A stretch of 64,000 nucleotides of DNA from Coffea arabica (taxonomy: Eukaryota; Streptophyta; Magnoliopsida; Gentianales; Rubiaceae): assembly GCF_036785885.1 (NCBI RefSeq), contig NC_092330.1:11380525-11444524 (forward strand), written 5' to 3'. Numbering within the stretch: position 1 is the stretch's first letter; each line of letters opens with the position of its first letter. This document shows, piece by piece, positions 10,932 through 20,942 of the stretch. The notes under the pieces were generated by a model that made no database searches, was not told the origin of the DNA, and saw nothing but the letters and a program-made list of their open reading frames with translations. Both the position numbers and the translations under genes were made by a program.

Positions 10932-11564
10932 GGGTGCGATCATACCAGCACTAATGCACCGGATCCCATCAGAACTCCGAAGTTAAGCGTGCTTGGGCGA
11001 CAGTAGTACTAGGATGGGTGACCCTAGGCCTGTCAACGGGTCGGGTCTACACCCGGATCCGGATCGGATCCCTAAAATTTTTGCGGGTAAGGGTAGGGAT
11101 TTCATTCCGTTATCCGGATCCGGATCCGTTTTTTCAAACAAAAAAACGGGTCGGATACGGAATATAGTATTCCGACCCGTATTAGACCCGGATCCGGATA
11201 TAAATGATTTAATAATTTATAAAAAATATATATTATCAATATAATTTGATTAGGATGATGTATTTGAGTAAAATCAATTTGATTTATTTTCTTATTTGGT
11301 TTTTTCTTTGCATTAGCTAGAAATTTGTTTACAAATATATCTTTTTCTCTTTTTTGTTAGAAATTATAAATTTTGGCAAATTTGTTCGGGTAGACCCGAC
11401 CCGGAACCGAGACTCGTCGGGTCCGGATCCGGAACACCGAATAAAAGACCCGTCGGGTAAACGGGTCGGATCCGGGTCCGGGTCCGGAATAATGAATTCC
11501 GGCCCGGACCTGGCCCGTTGACACCCCTAGGTGACCCCCTGGGAAATCCTCGTGTTGCACCCCT
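10932..11564 (+). pseudogene. 5S rRNA gene split by hAT MITE (unit 13)
   Basis: Bases 1-93 at 10932-11024 and 86-120 at 11530-11564. Matches unit 2. Confidence 0.9.
11025..11529 (+). mobile_element. hAT-type MITE in 5S gene (505 bp)
   Basis: Long form with left end TAGGCCTG, flanked by GGTGACCC. Confidence 0.88.
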
Positions 11565-11974
11565 CCCTTTTTTGTTTCGAAATCCAAATTTCCCCTTCGT
11601 TCTTTATGCTGTAGTAATTTAGCTCCGTCGGAACGATTGCTTTATATTTTGCTTCTCATCGAAGCATGAAGGCGGATCTGAAGGCGCGAGACAAGTCAGG
11701 AACGGTACGGCTGGATCGAAGCCCGGATCGTCGGTCAAAGTTGTCGGCGCAAATGTATAAGCGCAAGCGTGAAGGATCAATTTCAGGATAATTGAGAGTT
11801 GTGCGACGAGGGAAAAAAAAGGTGCAAAGCAACAAGAAAAAAATATAAAAGTAAATAAATAAAAGGATGTGAGGAAATTCATGAATTGACGCTTAGAATG
11901 AATTCGGGTCCAGAAAAGCCAAACTGCTTCACAGGACGTGGCAGTTTAAAAGAATAAAGCGAAAGGAACATGGC

Positions 11975-12067
11975 GGGTGCGATCATACCAGCACTAATGC
12001 ACCGGATCCCATCAGAACTTCGAAGTTAAGCGTGCTTGGGCGACAGTAGTACTAGGATGGGTGACCC
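11975..12067 (+). pseudogene. 5S rRNA 5' part, last unit of the array
   Basis: Bases 1-93 with C46T and G70C. The 3' part is absent because the following MITE is cut by the junction at 12440. Confidence 0.88.
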
Positions 12068-12440
12068 TAGGCCGGTCAACGGGTCGGGTCTACACCCGGA
12101 TCCGGATCGGATCCCTGGAATTTTTGCGGGTATGGGTAGGGATTTAATTCCGTTATCCGGATCCGATCCGTTTTTTCAAACAAAAAAACGGGTCGGATAC
12201 GGAATATAGTATTCCGACCCGTATTAGACCCGGATCCGGATATAAATGATTTAATAATTTATAAAAAATATATATTATCAATATAATTTGATTAGGATGA
12301 TGTATTTGAGTAAAATCAATTTGATTTATTTTCTTATTTGGTTTTTTCTTTGCATTAGCTAGAAATTTGATTACAAATATATCTTTTTCTCTTTTTTGTT
12401 AGAAATTGTAAATTTTGGGAAATTTGTTCGGGTAGACCCG
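12068..12440 (+). mobile_element. hAT-type MITE, right end missing
   Basis: Matches the other copies up to GGTAGACCCG, then changes directly into Ty3 internal sequence. The right terminal repeat and the second duplication are missing. Confidence 0.88.
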
Positions 12441-15400
12441 AAGGGAAGAGGAGAAGGAGGAACGAGGACTGCTGGAGCTTCTAGGGGAGCTCTATCGAGG
12501 GGAGGTCGTCGTGGGACGACTCAGGTTAGGGGGGCACCATCTGTTGGATCGACTGTGACCCCTCAAGTTACATGTGGGTATTGTGGTAAACCCAACCACT
12601 CTGAAAATGACTGCTGGAGAAAGCTGGGAAAATGCTTGCTGTGTGGGAGCACTGAGCATCAAATTGCAAATTGTCCGAAATCGCCAAAGACAGGGGGAAG
12701 CCTGCAGAGGCCTGAGAAATCGACGTCTAAGCAGACCAGTGCCGGAGGGAGTCGACCGAAAGTACCGGCTAGGGTCTACGCGTTGGACTATCCACAAGTT
12801 CCAGAGGCGACCGAAGTGGTCGAAGGTACAATTCCAATCTTTCACCGACTAGCTAGGGTTTTAATTGATCCGGGTGCAACGCACTCTTTTGTAAACCCTG
12901 ATTTCATGAGTGGAATAGACTTGAAGCCAATTAAGTTACCATATGACTTGGAGGTTAAAACACCCACTGGGGACAAAAGTCTAATTGCTAATATGGTGTA
13001 TAAGAATAGTGAAATTTGCGTGAAGGAAAGAAAATTGCTGGCCGATTTGATAGGCTTAGCAATTAAAGGCTATGATGTGATCCTAGGGATGGATTGGTTA
13101 GCCCGATATAATGCTCAGTTAAATTGTAGGACGAAAATTGTAGAATTGTGTATTCCAGGGGAGGCAACCCTGAAATTGGATGTGAGGGGTAAGTTAGCCT
13201 CGTCTGCACTTATTTCGGGAATTCGGGCTAGAAAACTGTTAAGTAAAGGAGCTCAAGGGTATTTGGCTTTTCTTATTAATACCCCTAACGATAAGGTGAA
13301 TCTGGAGGACACACCGGTAGTAAAAGAATTTTCTGATGTTTTTCCTGAAGAATTGGAGTCTCTACCTCCGGAACGGGAAATAGCTTTTAAAATTGATTTA
13401 GCTCCGGGAATAGCACCTATATCAAGGACACCATACAGGATGGCTCCAGCTGAGTTGAAGGAGTTGAAATTACAATTACAGGATTTGTTGGAACGAGGTT
13501 TTATACGAGAGAGTGATTCTCCGTGGGGAGCCCCAGTTTTGTTTGTAAAGAAGAAAGATGGGAGTTTGAGGTTATGTATAGATTATCGAGGCTTAAATGA
13601 TGCTACGATTAAGAATAAATACCCACTGCCCCACATTGACGAACTGTTTGACCAACTACAAGGGGCGGTAGTATTTTCAAAGTTGGATCTAAGGCAAGGT
13701 TACTATCAATTGAGGATTTTGGAAAAGGACATACCTAAGACTGCTTTTAACTCGAGGTATGGGCACTTTGAGTTTGCAGTAATGCCCTTTGGGTTAACCA
13801 ATGCACCTGCCGCTTTCATGGATTTAATGCATAGGGTTTTTAAGCCTTACTTGGATCAATTTGTGGTGATCTTCATTGATGACATTTTGGTGTATTCTAA
13901 GAATGTGAAAGATCATGAGAAACATTTGAGAATTGTTTTACAAATCTTGAGGGAACATCAGTTATATGCTAAGTTTAGCAAGTGTGAATTCTGGCTGAAG
14001 GAAGTGACTTTCCTAGGGCATATAATTTCTAAGGATGGGATTAAAGTGGATCCAGCTAAAGTGGAAGCTGTTTCGAAATGGAAACGACCGGAAAACCCAA
14101 CGGAAGTTCGGAGTTTTATAGGATTGGCAGGATATTACCGGAGATTCATCCAGGATTTTTCGAAAATTGCTGGACCTATGACTGAGTTGACCAAGAAAAA
14201 TGGAAAGTTTATTTGGAGTTCTAAGTGTGAAGGAAGTTTTCAGGAGTTGAAAAGACGGCTGACTAGAGCGCCTGTTCTAGCTCTACCAAATGGACATGAT
14301 AGTTTTGTGGTTTACACAGATGCATCTAAGGAAGGTTTGGGATGTGTTTTGATGCAAAATGATAAAGTGATAGCTTATGCCTCTAGAAAATTGAAGCCGC
14401 ATGAAGGAAACTATCCGACCCATGATTTGGAGTTAGCGGCTGTGGTCTTTGCTTTGAAGAAATGGAGACACTATTTATACGGAGTGACCTTTGAGGTTTT
14501 TACAGATCACAAAAGCCTTAAGTACTTATTTTCTCAGAAGGAACTGAATTTGAGGCAACGTAGATGGATGGAATTTTTGGAAGATTATGACTGCATTATT
14601 AAGTACCACCCTGGAAAGGCCAATGTAGTGGCCGACGCTTTGAGCCGTCAGGTACAAATGGCAGGATTGATGGTTAAGGAATTTCGATTGTTGGAGGAAG
14701 TTAGTTATTGGAATCCTCGATTAGAACCAAGGAAAGTGATTTTGGGGAATATTGTGATAACCTCCACTTTATTGGGACGTATTAAAGAATCTCAGGAAAA
14801 GGACCCTGAAATGCAAAAGTTGGTGGAGAAAGTCAAGATGGGAGACCAGACCGATTTCACTTTGGGATCAGATGGAATATTGAGATTTCGAAATCGGGTG
14901 GTTATGCCAAAGGATGAAGGACTTAGAAAAGAAAGTTTGGAAGAGGCACACCGATCAAAGTTTACAGTACATCCAGGAGGGAATAAAATGTACCAAGACT
15001 TGAAGAGTCTATATTGGTGGAAAAATATGAAGAAGGAAATTGCCCAATTTGTTCAGACATGCTTGGTTTGTCAACAGGTTAAAGCCGAACATCAGAAACC
15101 ATCTGGGCTTTTGCAACCTCTAGAAATACCTGAGTGGAAATGGGAAAATATTACCATGGATTTTGTATCAGGCTTACCAAGGACACAGAGAGGCCATGAT
15201 GCCATTTGGGTGATAGTAGATAGATTGACTAAATCGGCTCATTTTCTGCCGATTAATATGAAATATCCATTGGAGAAGTTGGCCAAATTGTACTTGGATG
15301 AGATCATCAGATTACATGGTATACCTGTGAGTATTGTGTCGGATAGGGATCCAAGATTTGTTTCGAGGTTTTGGCAAAAGATGCAAGAAGTGTTGGGGAC

Positions 15401-16163
15401 TAAGTTGAACTTTAGTACCACCTATCATCCCCAGACTGATGGACAATCTGAAAGAACAATTCAAACTCTTGAGGACATGTTGAGGACTTGTGTACTGGAT
15501 TTTGGAGAGAATTGGAGTAAGTTCTTGACTTTAGTGGAATTTGCCTATAACAATAGTTTCCACTCTTCTATTCAAATGGCTCCATACGAAGCACTTTATG
15601 GTCGGAAGTGTAGATCCCCAATTTGTTGGGATGAAGTAGGCGAACGGAAAATCTTAGACACGACTACTGTATCTTGGATTGAGGAGGCTAATGAAAAGGT
15701 GAAATTAGTACGGCAAAGAATTCAAACCGCTCAGAGTAGACAAAAAAGTTATGCCGACAATCGGAGGAAGGATTTGGAGTTCACTGTTGGAGATATGGTA
15801 TTTCTCAAGATTACGCCTTTAAAAGCAAGTTTGATGTCCGGAAAAGGGAAGAAACTACAACCAAGGTTTGTAGGGCCTTATAAGATTATTCAGCGAGTTG
15901 GGAATGTAGCCTATAAGCTGGAATTACCACCGAGTTTATCTCGTATTCATAACGTGTTTCATGTGTCCATGCTTAAGAAGTATCATCCAGACCCCTCTCA
16001 TGTTTTACAACCGGAGAATATTGAGATTGATGAAACCCTGACCTATGAGGAGACCGGTAAAACTTCTGGATCGAAAGGTAAAGGAATTGAGGAACAAGCA
16101 GATACCACTAGTGAAAGTTTTATGGAAGAACCATGGAGTAGAAGGAGCAACATGGGAAGTTGA
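12441..16163 (+). pseudogene. Ty3 chromovirus gag-pol, partial copy
   Basis: Begins in the basic linker just before the zinc knuckles of Gag, at the position equivalent to about 21775 in the next copy. It then runs through protease, RT, RNase H and integrase with the same protein sequence as the full copy. Its LTR, leader, small ORF and most of Gag are absent on the left. The open frame happens to continue a few codons back into the MITE, which is a by-product of the junction and not a gene. Confidence 0.85.
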
Positions 16164-16210
16164 AGAGACAATCAAGGAGAAGTATCCAGACTTGTTCATC
16201 GACCAAGGTA

Positions 16211-16246
16211 AATTTCGAGGACGAAATTTTCTTAAGGGGGAGAGGA
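16211..16246 (+). promoter_or_regulatory. Hairpin plus polypurine tract before LTR
   Basis: AATTTCG-AGGA-CGAAATT forms a 7-bp stem with a 4-nt loop at 16211-16228. The polypurine tract AAGGGGGAGAGGA at 16234-16246 abuts the LTR and would prime plus-strand DNA. The same arrangement recurs at 25544-25579 and 35006-35041. Confidence 0.75.
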
Positions 16247-19200
16247 TGTGAGGACTCGCAAAAACTATTATTTTGTGCCTAATTTATGGCTTAATAAATT
16301 ATTTAATTGGATTTTATTTCCAAGGAATATTTTCTAGTCTTATTAGACCTAAATACATGGTAATATAACTTCCATGGTCCTAAAATAGGTAATTTTAAGC
16401 ATAAATATTCAAGTGATAGTTAGTAGTGCAATCGTTATAAGAATTTTTCGAAAGTTTCGCGTTATAGCGGTAAAATGGGCGGTACGCGTTTTCACACGCG
16501 CGACTTTATTTGAGGAACTTTAGACCCTTGTTTCGAGACAATTAAGAGTGAATAATATCTATATTAACATGAGTGCATTAGAGGTTTAGTGCACTAGTGA
16601 ACCAAACGCGCGAGAAATCAAGTCCAAACGCACCCTAAATTACACTATTTCGAGTTGACTTTGAGGTGCATTTTGCACCACACAAAGAATCTTCCTTTGG
16701 AAGCCAATTGCATCAGCACTCTCTCTCTCTCTTCACCTCACTTGGCCGAACAACAAGAAGGAGAAGAGCTCTCCATTGTCTTCATTTTTCATCTTCAATC
16801 CATGCACCAAAATCCACCCAAATCACACCAAACTTGGAGATCTCTTAGCAAACCACTTGGAGACTACATTTAGCTAACAAAAGGCTGCATCTTCACGGTT
16901 TCTTGGAGCTTCAAGAGGGCCGAAATTTTCTGGTCTTGCACACCTAAGGAAGAGGTAATGATCAACCCATGAATTCTTGTCTTTTGGAGGTTATATAGCA
17001 AGATTTAGCTCATGCATGCACTTAGCTAGCTTGTTTATGGTGAAAATGAAATGAGTGGGCTCTTGGAATTCCCACACTTGGGTTGTTGTTGCTGATGTGA
17101 TGATTAATGGTGATTATATTGTTGGTTTAGTGATTATAATGATGCATTAGTGATGGGTAATTGGTAGGAACTTCATTGGTGTAAGAGGCTAGAATTTCCG
17201 AAAATGCCCCTGCCATGTTCGGCCATTTCCAGGCCCATTTTTAATGGTTTAATTGCTTGAATTGGATGTTTGTAGGATGTATTAGATGTGTGAAAAATTT
17301 CATTGAAAAATAATGAGGTTTGAATGGGCAAATGGATTTTTGTTCGAAACCAGCAAATCTGGAAACTGTCTCGCGTATGCCTCTGACCAGCAGTAGTATT
17401 TTGGCTATAACTCTGTCCTCGGATGTCGAAATCATATGCCGTCGGTGGCGTTTGAAACTAGACATTCCTAGCTTTAATTTGGTATATAATGCACGTTCTG
17501 ATTCCTTGTGAGCAAGCCGAACCAAATGTTTTAAGTTCGCTGTCCTGTTACTCTGTTCTTCTGGAATGAAGTGTTCAGGCAGCAACTTGATGCCCGAATT
17601 TGAACCAATTGGGTGCCGAATTTGGAAATGATTTCTTCTGTGATGTTTTAGTACTATGAATGTATTTTCCAACGGCGTAAGCCATGCTCAATTTCGAGCT
17701 ATATTGACTGATTTGTGATTGAATCAAGTGGACTGCTCTGTTTTGGAAAACCCTAATCTTTGGACTGGTTTGGGACCAAATCTTGGAATGAACTTGTTAG
17801 TTGATGTTTTGATATTAAACACTTACCAAAGATATTATGGGTGTATCTTAGACCCTTATTTCACAAATGAACCATGGTTGGATAACTTTCTTGGTTAGAC
17901 GATTGCAAATTGGGAAATGCAAGTCAAAGGCAGTTTGCCTTAGGATTTTCTTGAACTTCGGTTGGCTCATTAAGTACCTTACCGAAGGTCTTTTTCCCCG
18001 AAATTCGATAGAGAGATACCTTCCATATAGTATTGAAATACTGCCAATTTTGGTGCCAATTCAAGTTCGTTTCGATACCTAATTAAAATTCTAAAGTTGG
18101 GGGTTCAAATCTGGAAATTCTTCTCCAGTCTTGAATTTGCTCAACTTCGGGCTACCGTATCTCGGTGCTCGAAACTCCGATTCTTGATCCGCTTATTTTG
18201 TCATACACTTCACTTGCAACACTAATTGAGCTGCAAAATTCAGAGGCCGGTTTACAACGTACGAATCGTGCCGAATTTTCAAAGTTGGCCAAAAACCAAC
18301 TTCGTTCTGCCTTGTGAACCAACCCTGCATCTTCAAGCTCATCTTTGACCACTTTTCGCTTTGATTCATGGAAAAGTGTCTTCTAGGAACTTATAGTACT
18401 CTCTAAGAGGTTTCCAACGGTATAAAGTTTTCCAATTCTCGACTTATACCGTGCGAGTTATGATTTTTCAAAGATTCATCATAAAACTGAAAAATATTCC
18501 AATTCCAAGAAAATAGAGTTTTTCAAAAACTCTTTATTCTTTTTATATTCTTAAAACGTTTTGCTTACGATTTTCATGATAAAAACTCAAATAATATTGT
18601 ACCTAATAAAAGGCAAGTTAAACCTCGATTTACGTGTAATTGAGGTTCCTTTTTGCAAAATAATTCTTAGATTGTACTAGTGTACAATCTTTCTTGATAA
18701 GTGTGATTATCCACTCTTATATTGCCAGGCGCGCAAGGAGACCTTCAAGAGGATCTCACCGCGGACACCTGAACTCCCAGAAAATAATTCTTTTTGAATT
18801 GCTCGGTGAGTGTCAAGTGTGTGGAATTTGTTACTTGCTTGCTTGTGTAATTGTTGGAATTTTAAGAAAATGGGGACGGGTGCGTACTTTATCATACCTG
18901 TTCTACTTTCAAATGAATGAATGAAATGTATTGAATGAATGAATGAAATGCAACGTTATGTCATGAATGCTTGTGTCGTTGGAGTGAATCTCCTCGACTT
19001 TCAAATGAATGGGGGACGCCCAAACTCATAGGCCGTCCTTAGACTCGAGCCAGCAATGGGCTTGGTCTGGGATTCGGACGAGCCATGAGATACACATAAG
19101 CTCGACCTAATAAGAGGTCTTGCTTGGCATACTTGTAGAGTATCGCCTAATAATAGACTTGTGGGCCCTTGGGGTGTACGGTGGACGGAGGAAAGTAAGT

Positions 19201-19828
19201 GGTGATCTACGGAAATGGAAATACCGACCCGGTTGACAGGAGGGTCAATGCGGGAAGGTATACGAAGGACAACGGCAGATCAAGTGGAACTTAGCTCCTG
19301 AGAGCTACTATATCCTTGAATTGTTTCTGATTACTTTTCCTGTTTGAATAATTGATTGTTGAAGAGACGTGATTTTATTTATTAAACTTGGGTTTGTTAA
19401 TTTGGCTAAGTGCTTGCATGTGTGTTCTTGGCCTCACGAGCGTTAGCTCACCCTATAGTTTTGTTTTCCTTAACAGGACCGACTCTTGGAGATATATGGA
19501 GAAACCATCCGTTGTAATTTTGTTAAGACTCCTGTTATAAAATTTGACTAGGCCCTGGTTCGCGTTGTACTTTTGGAGTTGTAAACTTGAAAAGTTTGGG
19601 CCCTGATGTGTATTTTGAATTCTAGTCGTTCATGATCACCCGATGTACTGGTTATACATTAAGTGACTTATTAAGCTTGAACGCTTCCGCATTATTGTAT
19701 TCGTGTTGCTCTCATCGAAGTGTTTAGTTTGATTTTAAATTGAATGAAATCGCTTGAGTCCTGGCGAGAGCTGGGCAGGCGTCCGCGGATACCCTTTGGT
19801 CCGCCTTAGGGAGATGTGGGGCGTCACA
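16247..19828 (+). mobile_element. Ty3 chromovirus LTR, copy 1 (3582 bp)
   Basis: Starts TGTGAGGACTCGC right after the polypurine tract and ends GGGGCGTCACA just before the primer site. It is noncoding: the frames of 60-143 codons on either strand lack domain signatures and recur only because the LTR recurs. Contents include a CT-rich leader (about 16718-16740), a short AATG repeat (about 18914-18948), a candidate leader intron (18806-19476) and the conserved terminal block (about 19757-19828). Long LTRs of this kind fit the Tekay/Del lineage. Confidence 0.9.
18806..19476 (+). other. Candidate leader intron inside LTR
   Basis: A donor CTCG|GTGAGT and an acceptor TTTTCCTTAACAG|G bound 671 bp. 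The same pair is at 28268-28938 and 37633-38303 in the other LTRs. Equivalent pairs occur in diverged LTRs in this window. Inside are hairpins TTGAC-GTCAA (19233-19248) and TAGCTC-CTGA-GAGCTA (19292-19307). Splicing is inferred, not shown. Confidence 0.45.
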
Positions 19829-19830
19829 GT

Positions 19831-19842
19831 TGGTATCAGAGC
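19831..19842 (+). other. Primer binding site (tRNA-Met type)
   Basis: TGGTATCAGAGC two bases after the LTR end, the complement of the initiator tRNA-Met 3' end used by many plant LTR elements. The equivalent site of the next copy is at 29293. Confidence 0.85.
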
Positions 19843-20084
19843 ACTAGGTTAGAGGTCTATATGGGAGACATATTGGATACTCTACCTTTAAGACTCGATA
19901 TGGGATGACTTAATCCTACCCTAAGTGATACTTGAGGCGAGCTAGCAACTAAGTTAGTCCTACCTCAAGTGACGATTGGGATGAACCAACGATTAAGTTA
20001 GGCATGCATTGCAGGATATTGGAATTAGGTAGTGATTTAAGTTTCTAACCTGAAAAATATTATTATTGTTATTATTTTGCAGGG

Positions 20085-20606
20085 ATGGCTGATGGAAACG
20101 GAGCCCCGGCAGCTAATGGGAATGGTCATGCGAATGGTCATTATGTGCCTCTTAGGACTATTTACTACCGACCTCTAGCGGGAGGAGATCGAGTACGCTA
20201 CTCACCGTATGATAGATACCCTCGATGTTCGTGTAGGTTGACTTTCGCCTACCCGGACTATTTGGTGCTTGCTTTGGACGACGAGCGTCGTCAGTTGGTG
20301 GATGCCAACCGCGATCTACAGGATGAGGTAGACGCGCTTAGGCAGATGGTGGGCGCTCAGGGTGAGCGGATTGCCGAGCTTGAGGAGGTGCTAGAGGGTG
20401 AGGTAGCCACGTCTGCAGTGGTTAACCAGGAGCTTCGGGATACTAGGGCTCGACTCACTAGGTTAGCACGAGATGTCCGTACCCGGGCTTTCGAGATGAT
20501 GGTTGATGCTACTAGTCTGGTTGAGGACGCTACTGCAGTGCTTCCTGATGATGAGGAGGAGGATCCCGAGGAGGAGGTTCCTCCTGATAGCCCCGCTATG
20601 GACTAG
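20085..20606 (+). CDS. Extra retrotransposon ORF upstream of gag, function unknown
   Basis: A 173-codon frame between the primer site and gag. Residues 1-20 are rich in Gly, Asn, Ala and His. Residues about 60-150 look like a coiled coil (many Leu/Val heptads with Glu, Asp, Arg). The tail from about 153 is strongly acidic and Pro-rich. There is no catalytic motif or zinc finger. The ATG sits just after a pyrimidine-rich stretch ending TTTTGCAG, so it may be reached by splicing. The identical protein is encoded in the next copy. Standard chromoviruses lack such an ORF; I do not recognise the family. A Gag-associated or RNA-binding accessory role is only a guess. Confidence 0.6.
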   Translation: MADGNGAPAANGNGHANGHYVPLRTIYYRPLAGGDRVRYSPYDRYPRCSCRLTFAYPDYLVLALDDERRQLVDANRDLQDEVDALRQMVGAQGERIAELEEVLEGEVATSAVVNQELRDTRARLTRLARDVRTRAFEMMVDATSLVEDATAVLPDDEEEDPEEEVPPDSPAMD

Positions 20607-20942
20607 GATCTTGGTCGTTGACTTTTTTTTGACTTTTGACTGGTACAGTTAGGACTAGTTAGGGTGACGCGAGTGCTGAGGCCATTGTATTTTGCATGCT
20701 TGTGTGGCCTACTTTTGGGCACTTGTTCTTACTTTAGTCTTCTGTGACTAAAAGTATACTTTTGAGCACCTGTGTGCTATATTTTGTGAATTGTCCCTAA
20801 CTTGCTAATTGTACAAACATGACATGCTTATGAATGTAAATTATTGTTAATTTCAATGCTTTCCTGATTAGTCCTAAATTCGATATAATTCTTGTTTTCT
20901 GCTTAAATTAATTTATTTCTTGCACTAGGCACGTCTAGACTA
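20607..20942 (+). other. Spacer between small ORF and gag
   Basis: 336 bp, AT-rich and noncoding. It ends in a T-rich tract and TTGCACTAG|G at 20928, a plausible 3' splice site 14 bp before the gag ATG. The spacer at 30069-30404 is almost identical. Confidence 0.45.

Larger units (their letters stand above)
1..12440 (+). repeat. Tandem 5S rDNA array with co-amplified hAT MITE
   Basis: Fourteen 5S gene starts plus an edge fragment lie head to tail on the + strand. Distances between gene starts are about 530 bp after an intact gene and 1029-1045 bp after an interrupted one. Spacers of about 410 bp lie at 92-501, 1121-1530, 2164-2573, 2694-3103, 3724-4133, 4767-5178, 5299-5708, 6341-6752, 6873-7282, 7916-8327, 8448-8858, 9492-9901, 10522-10931 and 11565-11974. 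Each begins with a T-run terminator and ends with a TATA-like TTTAAAA about 30 bp before the next gene. I see no protein gene in them; the short minus-strand frames are repeated by-products of the array. Spacers before intact genes share one set of variants, and spacers before interrupted genes another. Confidence 0.95.

Noticed and set aside
12396-12440. Open frame continuing from the Ty3 fragment back into the MITE, looking like a fused protein start
   Set aside because: Chance continuation across the junction; no promoter or conserved start, and the MITE part matches noncoding sequence in the other copies.
502-12440. Regularly spaced repeats considered as a CRISPR-like or bacterial feature
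   Set aside because: The repeat is a plant 5S gene with long spacers, and the context is wholly eukaryotic.
12492-12845. 117-codon minus-strand and 92-codon plus-strand frames inside gag
   Set aside because: Shadows of the gag-pol frame, repeated identically in each copy.
17241-17672. 143-codon minus-strand frame in each Ty3 LTR (also 26703 and 36165)
   Set aside because: Inside noncoding LTR sequence, no recognisable domain; three copies reflect LTR duplication, not selection.
18914-18948. AATG microsatellite in the Ty3 LTR
   Set aside because: Very short and constant among the three LTRs; treated as part of the LTR.
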